Below are positions 28,210 through 36,084 of a DNA stretch of 64,000 nt, one piece after another. The notes below the pieces were generated by a model. The model ran no database searches, was not told the DNA's origin, and worked only from the letters and a program-made list of their open reading frames with translations. The stretch's first letter is position 1. Each line of letters begins with the position of its first letter. This stretch comes from Fructilactobacillus hinvesii (GTDB lineage Bacteria; Bacillota; Bacilli; Lactobacillales; Lactobacillaceae), in assembly GCF_024029435.1 (NCBI RefSeq), contig NZ_CP097118.1, positions 1 to 64,000 on the forward strand. Direction: 5' to 3'. Position numbers and translations under genes: made by a program.

Positions 28210-29115
28210 CTACTTGGTACCACTCATCTTGCGGTAACAGTAGTTCCCAAGATAACGTGATAACAGAATAATCAGTAAAATTACAACAATCAACACGGCA
28301 GATGCTCCACTAGAGATTTGATCGGCATCTGGAGTAATTCCATCCGTATTCAACTTCCAAATGTGAACCGCCAACGTTTCTGCGGGCCGCATCGGGTTTA
28401 AGAAACTGGTCTGGTTAAACGGATTCCAGTTGCTGTAACTAACCACCGGAGTGCTTTGTCCGGCCGTAAAGATTAGGGCAGCGGCTTCTCCAAAGATCCG
28501 GCCGGCGCTCAAAATTACTCCGGTCACTAAGCCGGGCACGGCAGCTGGCAAAATAATCTTGGTAATCGTCCGCCACTTGGATAATCCTAAGGCCCATCCG
28601 GCTTCTCGTTGCGAATGCGGCACGGCCGTTAACGTTTCTTCGGTATTACGCGTTAACAACGGAATGTTAACGAACATCATGGCCAGGGCCCCCGATAAAA
28701 TTGAAAAGTCAAACTGGAACTTAATTACCAACACGAGGTATCCAAACAGACCAATTACGATTGATGGTAACGAACTTAAAACCTCAATCATGGTCCGAAC
28801 CGTACTGGTCAACCAGGATGGTTTAGCAAATTCGGAAAGGTAAATGCCCGCTCCTAACGCTAAGGGACAGGAAATCACCAGGGTAATGATCAAAATGTAA
28901 ACGGAATTAAAGAGCTCGTTGGCAATTCCCCCGCCGGAGCCAAATTCTTTGGAAGCAGAGGTTAAAAAGTGCCAGGAAACGTGAGGTAATCCGGTGATTA
29001 AAATGTAACCCAACAGGGCAATCAGAATTAAAACCACGATTCCAACCATTGCTTTGATTCCTAACAAAGCGAGGTGGTTGTTGCGATTGGCTTTGGCAGT
29101 AGTTAAATCGTTCAT
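28210..29115 (-). CDS. pstA: Phosphate ABC transporter permease PstA
   Basis: 301 residues with about six membrane segments. The inner-membrane permease loop REAGWALGLSKWRTITKIILPAAVPGLVTGVIL is the EAA motif that contacts PstB. It overlaps pstC by four bases (ATGA). Confidence 0.96.
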   Translation of the reverse strand: MNDLTTAKANRNNHLALLGIKAMVGIVVLILIALLGYILITGLPHVSWHFLTSASKEFGSGGGIANELFNSVYILIITLVISCPLALGAGIYLSEFAKPSWLTSTVRTMIEVLSSLPSIVIGLFGYLVLVIKFQFDFSILSGALAMMFVNIPLLTRNTEETLTAVPHSQREAGWALGLSKWRTITKIILPAAVPGLVTGVILSAGRIFGEAAALIFTAGQSTPVVSYSNWNPFNQTSFLNPMRPAETLAVHIWKLNTDGITPDADQISSGASAVLIVVILLIILLSRYLGNYCYRKMSGTK

Positions 29116-30035
29116 TTCGTAAGCTCCCCTCGTTTTCCAATGATTTTAACTAACACATTAAAGATAACGGACATCAGCAAGAGGACGAGCGCCAAAGACC
29201 AGAGAGCGTTGTTGGGTAGCGTCCCCATGATGGTATCTCCCATTTGCGAGGTTAATTGACTCGTCAACGTGGATGTCGGTGAAACCAGGTTGGTTGGAAC
29301 AATGGCAGCGTTCCCAATCACCATCTGAACGGCCAGTGCTTCTCCAAAGGCCCGGGCCATTCCAAAGACTACGGCCGTCATAATTCCCGGCAGGGCAGCC
29401 CGTAAAATCACCTTGTAAATCGTTTGCCATCTCGTTGCTCCGAGAGCCAAGGATGCATTCCGGTAGTAATCGGGAACCTGCTTTAAGCTGTCAATCGTGA
29501 GCGAGGTAATCGTGGGCAGAATCATCACGAATAACACGATGGCTCCCGCTAATACTCCGAATCCAGTTCCGCCAAAGACGGTCCGAATGGCGGGAACAAT
29601 TACGACTAAGCCGACAAATCCGTATACCACCGAGGGAATTCCCACCAGCAATTCGATCACGGGTTGCAACATCCGGGCTCCCTTTTTGGGCGCTAACTCC
29701 GTCATGTAAACAGCCACCGCCACGGCAAACGGAGTGGCAAAAAGAGCGGCTAGTAATGTAACGGCAAAGGACGCCACAATCATGGCTAACGCCCCGACTT
29801 CCGGTTTTCCGTTGGTTCCGACCTGACCGGGATTCCAATCACTCTTGGTTAAGAAATCCCACACGGAAATGTGGTTTTCAGTAAAGGTCGAAAGACCTCG
29901 TATGGCAATGAAACCAATGATGGCCACCGTCAGTACCATGATAAAAGTCACGCAGACAAAACTGATGATCCGTCCCCGCCGGTCTTGGCGGGTCGCCGCA
30001 CTCGGTTTCACTAATCGTTTTTGAATGTTATTCAT
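29112..30035 (-). CDS. pstC: Phosphate ABC transporter permease PstC
   Basis: 307 residues with about six membrane segments. The EAA loop reads YYRNASLALGATRWQTIYKVILRAALPGIMTAVV. A cytoplasmic Arg-rich N-terminus precedes the first helix. It pairs with PstA to form the phosphate channel and follows pstS by 12 bases. Confidence 0.96.
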   Translation of the reverse strand: MNNIQKRLVKPSAATRQDRRGRIISFVCVTFIMVLTVAIIGFIAIRGLSTFTENHISVWDFLTKSDWNPGQVGTNGKPEVGALAMIVASFAVTLLAALFATPFAVAVAVYMTELAPKKGARMLQPVIELLVGIPSVVYGFVGLVVIVPAIRTVFGGTGFGVLAGAIVLFVMILPTITSLTIDSLKQVPDYYRNASLALGATRWQTIYKVILRAALPGIMTAVVFGMARAFGEALAVQMVIGNAAIVPTNLVSPTSTLTSQLTSQMGDTIMGTLPNNALWSLALVLLLMSVIFNVLVKIIGKRGELTK

Positions 30036-30047
30036 CGTTTCCTCCTG

Positions 30048-30914
30048 TTATTGATTGCCCGGTAAGACCCGGTTATCGGAAGTCATGTGCACCTTCATGT
30101 CATGGACACTGACATAACCTGCTTCCTTCACTAGCTTGGACTGCACTGGCTTAGATAACAGGTAGTTCACAAATTCCCGGGTCGCCTTACTTGGTTTTTT
30201 CGCGGTGTACATGTGTTCATACGACCAAATTTTCCATTTGTTGGTGGTAATGTTGGCTGGAGTCGGTTCTACCCCGTCCACGCTCAACGTTTTAATCTGC
30301 TTATTCAAGTATGGCAGCGATAAGTAACTAATCGTCCCCGGCGTGTTTTGAACAATCTTCTTTACGGTTCCGTTCGAATCCTGTTCCTGACTCTTCACCG
30401 GTTGCTTCCCCTTTAAAACGTTTGCTTCAAAGGTTTTTCGGGTTCCACTTCCTTGCGAACGGTTAATCACGATGATCGGGAGGTCTTTTCCACCAACTTC
30501 CTTCCAGTTCTTGATCTTACCGGTAAAAATAGCAGCCAACTGTTGTTCGGTCAGGTTCTTGACGCCATTTTCCTCGTTTGCCACGGGCGCAATTCCCACT
30601 ACGGCCACTTTATGATCTTGCAGCTTGTTCGCGTGAATCCCATCTTTTTGTTCCGCAAAGATATCAGAATTCCCGATGTTAACCGCTCCCGTTTCCGCTT
30701 GGCTCAGTCCCGTTCCGGAACCACCACCTTGGACCGTGATTGTGTATTGTTTATGTTGATTTTGAAAATCACTACCGGCTTTTTGCACCAGAGGCTGCAT
30801 CGCCGTTGAACCCACGGCGGTCACCGCATTTTGTTTGTTTTTGGTTCCACATCCGCTTAATAATAAAATTCCCACCGCAGCTAAGCCTACGGGGAGCAAT
30901 TTGCTGAATCGCAT
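30048..30914 (-). CDS. pstS: Phosphate-binding lipoprotein PstS
   Basis: 288 residues. Lipoprotein signal with lipobox LLLSGC near residue 20. Phosphate-binding features include VGSTAMQPLVQ, GGGSGTGLSQ and INRSQGSGTRKTFE. The start is ATG 30914, five bases after GGAGG. A much longer open frame upstream has no ribosome binding site and would spoil the lipoprotein signal. It is the first gene of the pst operon, facing the Pho box. Confidence 0.96.
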   Translation of the reverse strand: MRFSKLLPVGLAAVGILLLSGCGTKNKQNAVTAVGSTAMQPLVQKAGSDFQNQHKQYTITVQGGGSGTGLSQAETGAVNIGNSDIFAEQKDGIHANKLQDHKVAVVGIAPVANEENGVKNLTEQQLAAIFTGKIKNWKEVGGKDLPIIVINRSQGSGTRKTFEANVLKGKQPVKSQEQDSNGTVKKIVQNTPGTISYLSLPYLNKQIKTLSVDGVEPTPANITTNKWKIWSYEHMYTAKKPSKATREFVNYLLSKPVQSKLVKEAGYVSVHDMKVHMTSDNRVLPGNQ

Positions 30915-30958
30915 AGGCGCCTCCCACTCATTTCTGCATTTCCTTACAAAACCAAGTA

Positions 30959-31008
30959 TAATAACTCTATGTAAAGGTCCTGTGTGCTTTATGTAAAGAT
31001 TGTGTAAA
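30959..31008. promoter_or_regulatory. Tandem PhoP-type box between pstS and the divergent regulator
   Basis: On the minus strand TTTACA units recur with an exact 11-base period: TTTACA at 31003-31008, 30992-30997 and 30970-30975, with a degenerate CACACA at 30981-30986 and TTATTA at 30959-30964. This matches the TT(A/T/C)ACA direct-repeat architecture of B. subtilis PhoP boxes. A TATACT -10 for pstS lies just downstream on the minus strand. The box also lies upstream of the regulator gene at 31025. Confidence 0.85.
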
Positions 31009-31024
31009 TAATTGAGGTGAGGGT

Positions 31025-31747
31025 GTGCAACACATAACGTTAGTAACCAAGCAACTCCGACTCGCAATTGAGTTAGGGAAAGCCTTCAATGATCATGAGT
31101 ATTTTGTCGATACCAGTGATGAGCCACATCAGGTACCGAACTTAATGGACGAAAAGCACAGCAGCGGGGTCCTGTGGGACCTCACCGCTTTTCCTGCCCA
31201 ACACTGGGAAAAGGTCCTCCACAAACTTCGCTCTAACTACCAGCTGCCAATCATCATGCTCGCCAAGACCCCGCACCACGGCACCCAGTTTTTCCAAGCT
31301 GGATTTGACGATTACGTCACCAAACCCTGGGATCCAGAAGAACTGGTCGCGCGCTTTCAGCAAAAACAGCAACTCTACGACCAGATTAGCGGCAAACCAC
31401 TCCGCGAGTCCCAAACGCAACCCAGTTTAATCGTAGACGACGTTGTGATTGATCGACAAAAATACAAGGCCTTTAAAAACGACCAAGATCTCGGCCTAAC
31501 GCCTAAAGAACTGAAACTATTACTCTACCTAATTGAACATGCTCCCCAAGTGTTAAGCCGAGCCCAGTTGCTCGCCGGCGTCTGGGGGGGTCAGTATGAC
31601 ATTTCTGAAACCTCTCGAATGGTGGACATCCACATCAGCCACCTTCGCGATAAAATTGAATCAGATCCCAAACACCCCGATCACATTAAAACGGTCCGCG
31701 GGTTTGGCTACCACTTCGTTGGGAATTACCAAATCAAAAAGAGCTGA
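31025..31747 (+). CDS. Atypical OmpR-family response regulator, PhoP-like, probable pst regulator
   Basis: 240 residues, starting at GTG 31025 after TGAGGTGAGG. The C-terminal winged helix is canonical (LTPKELKLLLYLIEHAPQVLSRAQLL; MVDIHISHLRDKIE; KTVRGFGYHFVG). The receiver is degenerate. The acidic pair is lost (ITLVTKQ instead of IxxVDDE), and the conserved Ser/Thr is Ala (IIMLAKT). The phospho-acceptor Asp (LWDLTAFP) and the Lys (VTKPW) remain. No kinase gene is adjacent. It faces the pst operon across the Pho box and is the likely PhoP-like regulator. Confidence 0.85.
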   Translation: MQHITLVTKQLRLAIELGKAFNDHEYFVDTSDEPHQVPNLMDEKHSSGVLWDLTAFPAQHWEKVLHKLRSNYQLPIIMLAKTPHHGTQFFQAGFDDYVTKPWDPEELVARFQQKQQLYDQISGKPLRESQTQPSLIVDDVVIDRQKYKAFKNDQDLGLTPKELKLLLYLIEHAPQVLSRAQLLAGVWGGQYDISETSRMVDIHISHLRDKIESDPKHPDHIKTVRGFGYHFVGNYQIKKS

Positions 31748-31763
31748 TTGCTCAGCTCTTTTG
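31737..31763. terminator. Bidirectional terminator containing both stop codons
   Basis: Inverted repeat AAAAGAGCTGA / TCAGCTCTTTT with a four-base loop. The TGA stops of the convergent regulator gene and the NUDIX gene both lie inside the stem arms. Confidence 0.85.
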
Positions 31764-32213
31764 GGCTAAATAGTCGATGACGGCCTGGGCCATCTTTTCT
31801 GATTGGTGGTTAAAGAACGGCGGTAATTCGTCCAGCGGAAAGTACCGTAACGCGCTAGTTTCTGCGGTCCGATGTTGTAATAACTGCCCGCCCGTTTTGC
31901 GGACTAAAAAGAAATTGGTTAAACATTGGACTTCGTCGCCGTTGGGATACTTGAAGCAGTCACCGTCAAAAACCTGTAATAGGCGAATCGGTTCGACTTC
32001 AAGTCCCGAGTCTTCCTTAAATTCTCGTCGTAACGTCTCCACAATTCGTTCCCCATATTCCATGTAACCCCCGGGAAAGCACCAGTCATTGTTGCCGGTC
32101 CGTTCCTGAAGTAACACCCGCTGCTGCTCATCCAGTAATGCTCCACCAGCAGTATTTAAAATCAAGGGGCGGTGCCCGACCAGTTGCCGTAGCTCATGAA
32201 TGTAGTCTGCCAT
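31752..32213 (-). CDS. NUDIX hydrolase
   Basis: 153 residues. Nudix box GGYMEYGERIVETLRREFKEDSG, which fits GX5EX7REUXEEXGU except that the last Glu is Asp. The N-terminal LILNTAGGALLDEQQRVLLQERTGNNDWCFPGG is typical of ADP-ribose or nucleotide-derivative hydrolases. The substrate is unknown. AGGAGG lies eight bases before ATG 32213. Confidence 0.93.
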   Translation of the reverse strand: MADYIHELRQLVGHRPLILNTAGGALLDEQQRVLLQERTGNNDWCFPGGYMEYGERIVETLRREFKEDSGLEVEPIRLLQVFDGDCFKYPNGDEVQCLTNFFLVRKTGGQLLQHRTAETSALRYFPLDELPPFFNHQSEKMAQAVIDYLAQKS

Positions 32214-32358
32214 TGGTTGTTCCTCCTAAGCTGATTGATTGACCTAAATCTAGTCGACTTCGGCAGAAATTGCAAGTGGCGTTTTACGAACTTTTTAGGC
32301 ACGTCCCCTTTAGATGGTTAAGATATCCGAATTATTTCGCTTTTTTGTCCAAAAACAC

Positions 32359-32387
32359 TTGCCAATCACGAACCCAGCTGCTAAAAT
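32359..32387 (+). promoter_or_regulatory. Promoter of the tRNA-Asn pair
   Basis: -35 TTGCCA at 32359-32364, 17-base spacer, -10 TAAAAT at 32382-32387, 47 bases before the first tRNA. Confidence 0.7.
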
Positions 32388-32434
32388 ATAATCATTCGCT
32401 AAGTTAACGACTAGTGAATTTCATTTTCACTTCT

Positions 32435-32508
32435 TGCTGTGTAGTTCAGTTGGTAGAAACACCTGACTGTTAATCAGGATGTCGCTGGTTCGAGCCCAGC
32501 CACAGCAG
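32435..32508 (+). tRNA. tRNA-Asn (GTT), first copy
   Basis: 74 bases. Acceptor stem TGCTGTG/CACAGCA, anticodon arm CCTGA-CTGTTAA-TCAGG giving anticodon GTT, T arm GCTGG-TTCGAGC-CCAGC, discriminator G. The 3' CCA is not encoded. The D stem has three Watson-Crick pairs and a nine-base loop. Confidence 0.95.
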
Positions 32509-32541
32509 TCCCAGTTTCGGCTGGAAATCTTTTTCACTTCT

Positions 32542-32615
32542 TGACGTGTAGTTCAGTTGGTAGAAACACCTGACTGTTAATCAGGATGTCGCTGGTTCGA
32601 GCCCAGCCACGTCAG
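32542..32615 (+). tRNA. tRNA-Asn (GTT), second copy
   Basis: 74 bases, identical to the first copy from position 8 to the end of the T arm. The acceptor stem is different but complementary: TGACGTG/CACGTCA. Discriminator G, no encoded CCA. It starts 33 bases after the first copy, and the sequence in front of both (TTTTCACTTCT) is also repeated. Confidence 0.95.
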
Positions 32616-32630
32616 TACGCCTACTCAGCC

Positions 32631-32651
32631 TCCTCCTTGAGAGGATTTTTT
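32631..32651 (+). terminator. Terminator of the tRNA-Asn genes
   Basis: Stem TCCTC/GAGGA with a five-base loop and six T residues, 15 bases after the second tRNA. Confidence 0.8.
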
Positions 32652-32660
32652 CGTTTTGTT

Positions 32661-32708
32661 AATCAAAAAGGATCTACCGTCCGTAAAGATAGTAGATCCT
32701 TTTTGATT
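32661..32708 (-). terminator. Terminator of the hrt operon
   Basis: Long perfect inverted repeat: 17-base arms at 32661-32677 and 32692-32708 (AATCAAAAAGGATCTAC and its complement) with a 14-base loop. It ends just before the ATPase stop codon. Confidence 0.9.
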
Positions 32709-32710
32709 TT

Positions 32711-33385
32711 TTAGCGTTGCTTGGTCAAGTGACCATCCACTAACTCGTAGATGTGGTCCGCGTACTGGTGCATCCGTTCATCATGGGTGACTACCACCAC
32801 GGCCTGGCGTTGTTCTTTGGCCGCGGTTTTTAACAGTTTACAAACCCGAAAGACCCGGTTTTCGTCTAACGATGCCGTGGGTTCATCTGCCAAAATAATG
32901 ACAGGTTTCGTGTACAATCCCCGCGCAATTGCCACCCTTTGACTCTGACCGCCGGATAGTTCCGCTGGATACTGGTTTAAAAGTTGACTCACGTCCAGAG
33001 TGTCTAACAATTGTTGGAATTGCTGGCCTTCTAAGTTTCCCTTCGATTTCACTTGATCAACCAGGCGGAACTGGTCGTTAACCGTCAAAAAGGGCACCAA
33101 CGTGTGGGCCTGTAAAATAAAGCCAATTTTGTCTAAACGGAAGTGATCCTGTTCCCGACTACTTAATTGATTAACTTGGGTCCCATCAAGCCACACTTCC
33201 CCAGCATCCGGATTACGTAATGCTCCCATGATGGTTAATAAAGTACTCTTTCCCGAACCCGAGGGACCAGTGATAATCGTGACTTCCCCCGCGTCACTGG
33301 TAAAGTTCACGTTGTCTAAGACCCGGTACCGATTTTCTTCCGTCCCAAAACTTTTCGTAATCTGTTTTAATTCAATGCTTGCCAT
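32711..33385 (-). CDS. hrtA: HrtA-like heme-efflux ABC transporter ATPase
   Basis: 224 residues. Walker A ITGPSGSGKSTLLTIMG, signature LSGGQSQRVAIARGL, Walker B VIILADEPTASLDE and H loop VVVTHDERM. It belongs to the LolD/MacB-like subfamily that pairs with FtsX-type permeases. The start is ATG 33385, six bases after GGAGG inside the permease stop region. The hrt assignment rests on gene order, permease length and the operator upstream of the TetR gene; other toxic-compound exporters share this architecture. Confidence 0.8.
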   Translation of the reverse strand: MASIELKQITKSFGTEENRYRVLDNVNFTSDAGEVTIITGPSGSGKSTLLTIMGALRNPDAGEVWLDGTQVNQLSSREQDHFRLDKIGFILQAHTLVPFLTVNDQFRLVDQVKSKGNLEGQQFQQLLDTLDVSQLLNQYPAELSGGQSQRVAIARGLYTKPVIILADEPTASLDENRVFRVCKLLKTAAKEQRQAVVVVTHDERMHQYADHIYELVDGHLTKQR

Positions 33386-33387
33386 CA

Positions 33388-34449
33388 TTATCCTCCAATC
33401 GCATCTGCGGGATTAATTCGCACAATTAACAATGCTGGTAATAAGGCCCCGAGCATCGAGGTCCCCAAAAGTCCGACCACCGTCCCCAGCATGATGGGAA
33501 GGCTAAAGGCTACTGGAACCGCACTCGGGAGCACTAGTAGGGTCAAGCCCATCAAGATAAAACCAGCGCCAATCCCACTCACCACTAGGATCAAGGTTTG
33601 TGCCATCGTGGACTTAACTAGCTTCCCAGCTGGGATTCCTTGAGCTCGTAAAACGGCATAGTTCGGTAACTTTTGCATCGTTAGGATGTATAAGAAGACC
33701 GCAATAATAATCAAGGAAATAATCATCAGGAAGCCAATCATCAGGGTAAAAGTTAACGTTTGGGCGGTGTAACCGGGGAGGTTATTAACCACCGTTTTCG
33801 TGGTGTATGAATGTAATTGCTGGCTCGGAATCTGGAAGTTAGCCCGTTTGCTGAGCACCGCACTTCCGGCAAACTGATTGCCAAGGTTGCGCAACGTGTG
33901 CCAGGTTGGCAACGACCCGTAGACCACCGGGGCAATGTTAAACTTGGCATTCTTCACAAACCCAACAATTTCGTATTGTTCTTTGGATGAATTAAAACGG
34001 AGTTTGTCTCCCAGGTGATAACCAGCTTGCTGGAACTTTTGGTCAACAACCACCTGCTGTTGATTACGGGCTTTATGGCCACTGATTAGTTGTAAATCTT
34101 TTGCTATGTACTGGTTGGGATCAAGCCCAACGAATTGTGAGGAAACCTTCTCGTGGTTCCCGGTGGCCACTACTGGAGCCGCTCCAATCAAGTCATCCTG
34201 TTTCGGATTCAAGTGCACCTTCTCCAGGTCACTTTGCATGATTAACGATTGACTGACGTTAACGTTTGAATTTTTGTTCAAAACAATCCGCGCGGGATTC
34301 CAGCTATTAATTGCTTGCGTATTTTGGGACGCTAACCCCACTGCCAAGCTCGTCAACACGAAGATCAAATAACTAATCAACAGAATCATCGTAATGATTA
34401 AACCATAGCGGAGCTTTGAGTACTTAATTTCCTTTAGCGCTAAAAACAT
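33388..34449 (-). CDS. hrtB: HrtB-like FtsX-family permease
   Basis: 353 residues, the length of lactococcal HrtB. One membrane helix near residues 15-38, a large extracellular domain (40-215), then three helices (about 225-250, 275-305, 315-345), the FtsX/MacB-like topology. The N-terminus MFLALKEIKYSKLRYGLI is typical of this permease group. AGGAGG in the end of the TetR gene precedes the start. Exports heme if the hrt assignment is right. Confidence 0.8.
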   Translation of the reverse strand: MFLALKEIKYSKLRYGLIITMILLISYLIFVLTSLAVGLASQNTQAINSWNPARIVLNKNSNVNVSQSLIMQSDLEKVHLNPKQDDLIGAAPVVATGNHEKVSSQFVGLDPNQYIAKDLQLISGHKARNQQQVVVDQKFQQAGYHLGDKLRFNSSKEQYEIVGFVKNAKFNIAPVVYGSLPTWHTLRNLGNQFAGSAVLSKRANFQIPSQQLHSYTTKTVVNNLPGYTAQTLTFTLMIGFLMIISLIIIAVFLYILTMQKLPNYAVLRAQGIPAGKLVKSTMAQTLILVVSGIGAGFILMGLTLLVLPSAVPVAFSLPIMLGTVVGLLGTSMLGALLPALLIVRINPADAIGG

Positions 34450-34452
34450 TAG

Positions 34453-34968
34453 TTAGCCCTCCTTTTTAAACAATTGTTGTAAGACCCGTTGCAGCCGGCC
34501 TAGGTATTGTTCCTGGTGGTCTGGGTTCAACAGAATTTCCTTAATCGTTTGGTGAATCAAAACTGAGCTCGCCCACTCCAATTCAGTTGGGGTCCGGGGT
34601 GAAATGTCAGTCGGTAGTAAGTATTGATTCCGTTGGTAATACAATCGCATGAATTCCCGGTACTCGCTATTGTTACTTTCCGACACAAACTGGTCAACCA
34701 TCGCAATGATTTCATCCACGTCGGTCGCAGACGCGCCTCGTTTGAACGGGGCGTGGAGTTCTGACATCACCTGTTGAAACTCGTATCGATAGGCATCCGA
34801 AATATCGTTAAAGTATTTGTAAAATGAACCCCGTGAAATTCCGGCATCATCGACGATGCGAGCAACCTGGGCCTCGGCGAGTGAATAGGCCGAAAATTCC
34901 TTTAACAGGGCAGCATTAATCCGTTCTTGCTTTTCAGCTGGTAATTTTTCAAATGTAGTGGTAGGCAT
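34453..34968 (-). CDS. hrtR: TetR/AcrR family regulator, HrtR-like
   Basis: 171 residues. The N-terminal helix-turn-helix spans about residues 10-55 (INAALLKEFSAYSLAEAQVARIVDDAGISRGSFYKYFND). The C-terminal ligand domain is short. It is the first gene of the three-gene operon and lies directly behind two palindromes that match the known HrtR operator type, so it is probably an autorepressor released by heme. AGGAG lies nine bases before ATG 34968. Confidence 0.8.
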   Translation of the reverse strand: MPTTTFEKLPAEKQERINAALLKEFSAYSLAEAQVARIVDDAGISRGSFYKYFNDISDAYRYEFQQVMSELHAPFKRGASATDVDEIIAMVDQFVSESNNSEYREFMRLYYQRNQYLLPTDISPRTPTELEWASSVLIHQTIKEILLNPDHQEQYLGRLQRVLQQLFKKEG

Positions 34969-35010
34969 CTTTATTTCTCCTCCAAATGATTGATAACTTT
35001 ATTTGCAAAT

Positions 35011-35075
35011 TAGTTAATTTATCGGTGACATCGTGTCAACTTCTTTAATTTAACACGATGGTGACACAGTGTCAA
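35011..35075 (-). promoter_or_regulatory. hrt promoter region with two palindromic operators
   Basis: Operators TGACA-TCG-TGTCA (35026-35038) and TGACA-CAG-TGTCA (35062-35074), centres 36 bases apart, both within ggTGACAnnnTGTCAac. Each overlaps a TTGACA -35 on the minus strand: 35070-35075 with -10 TAAATT at 35047-35052, and 35034-35039 with -10 TAACTA at 35011-35016, both with 17-base spacers. Repressor binding would block both promoters. Confidence 0.8.
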
Positions 35076-35088
35076 CATTTTGACAAAA

Positions 35089-35117
35089 AAATCAGGAAAA
35101 TTAAATTTCCCTGATTT
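35089..35117 (-). terminator. Terminator between the lipoprotein region and the hrt operon
   Basis: Imperfect inverted repeat AAATCAGGAAA / TTTCCCTGATTT with a T run on the minus strand. Confidence 0.75.
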
Positions 35118-35141
35118 AACTACTTTAATAAAATGTCGGCC

Positions 35142-35282
35142 AATCATAACGATCTGATCCGGGTTCATAAATTCCAATCGAAGCCTGTTAGTAAGCTTGG
35201 GCGCCGTCCTTGATTAACTTTGCCAAAAAGTTAGCAACTGCCGTCTTAGACCCGTAATGAAGTGGCTAATTACTGCTTTCAT
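35142..35282 (-). pseudogene. Short, apparently broken peptide gene
   Basis: ATG at 35282 has GGAGG eight bases upstream. It encodes a 22-residue peptide (MKAVISHFITGLRRQLLTFW...) ending at TAA 35214-35216. A second frame continues as TAVANFLAKLIKDGAQAY, a stop, then ASIGIYEPGSDRYDWPTFY, ending near 35142. The two segments look like one former small protein split by a frameshift and a nonsense change. No family was recognised. The gene lies between the lipoprotein gene and the hrt operon. Confidence 0.4.
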
Positions 35283-35295
35283 TGCCACATCCTCC

Positions 35296-35703
35296 TTACT
35301 TACTAAGGGCCCGGTCTGGGTCGTTTAACTCTTCAAATTGGCGCTGGCTCAAATTAATGGTACCACTCCCCATGATGGGAACTCCACTGATTTTAGCCAA
35401 TTTGTAGTTAGCGTAAACCACAACGTTTAACTTCAGGTTATGTTTGCGCTGGTGAACAACGTAGCGATAGTTCACCTGGGCATCCTTCGGGACCGGCGCG
35501 TGGTTAAGCACATGATATTTATTATCAGTAATCTGCTTTAGTTTCCCTAATTGATTGGTTTGCTGGAGCAGATGATCTTTGGCATCGTAGACCTTCACAT
35601 AATCATGGCCCTGATTCGTCAAAGAAAAGTTCCGACACCCAGCTAAAGTTAGTAATAATAAACCACTCAACACCAGTAAGATTAATTGCTTGCTTCGTTT
35701 CAC
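35296..35703 (-). CDS. Small lipoprotein of unknown function
   Basis: 135 residues. A lipoprotein signal peptide with lipobox LTLAGC near residue 23, then a compact, mostly beta-strand-like domain (YVKVYDAKDHLLQQ; YRYVVHQRKHNLKLNVVVYANYKLAKISGVP). The size and pattern recall YxeA/DUF1093 proteins, but the match is not convincing. It is a single gene on the minus strand with a GGAGG-type site upstream. Confidence 0.7.
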   Translation of the reverse strand: MKRSKQLILLVLSGLLLLTLAGCRNFSLTNQGHDYVKVYDAKDHLLQQTNQLGKLKQITDNKYHVLNHAPVPKDAQVNYRYVVHQRKHNLKLNVVVYANYKLAKISGVPIMGSGTINLSQRQFEELNDPDRALSK

Positions 35704-35840
35704 AGTATGCCTCCTCGTGCGCTCCAGTTTAATTTCATTATAACTGATGCTGACCGAAAAAAATGAACAAAATTAGAATCTTTCTGGAGATCATTTATGG
35801 TATATTAATACCACTTTGCTTTTTACTTTAAGGAGGATTT

Positions 35841-36083
35841 ATGCCCATTTTTTCCAATTCATCTCATTATGAAAAACTGAAAGCGGGTTTAGCCAATCGC
35901 GACGGACAAAAACATGTAATTGCTTTCAAACTAGGCGGTTTTAATTTTTTCTTTGATAAAGACACGAATCAGGTCATTGAAGAGATCATGAGTGGCATGC
36001 AGTCCGATGGATACGAAATTTTGGACACTGATATTACCAGCCTCAACTACATGAAGTGCATTATGACAATTACGTATCGCTAA
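35841..36083 (+). CDS. Small protein of unknown function
   Basis: 80 residues, with AAGGAGG six bases before ATG 35841. Features are a polar N-terminus, HVIAFKLGGFNFFFDKDTNQ and a C-terminal YEILDTDITSLNYMKCIMTITYR, suggesting a small alpha/beta fold. No signal peptide or membrane segment. It is monocistronic with a strong terminator. I do not recognise the family. Confidence 0.75.
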   Translation: MPIFSNSSHYEKLKAGLANRDGQKHVIAFKLGGFNFFFDKDTNQVIEEIMSGMQSDGYEILDTDITSLNYMKCIMTITYR

Positions 36084-36084
36084 C

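Noticed and set aside
30915..31067. Longer pstS start with 51 extra residues
   Set aside because: It would translate the Pho box and displace the lipoprotein signal; ATG 30914 has GGAGG at the right distance.
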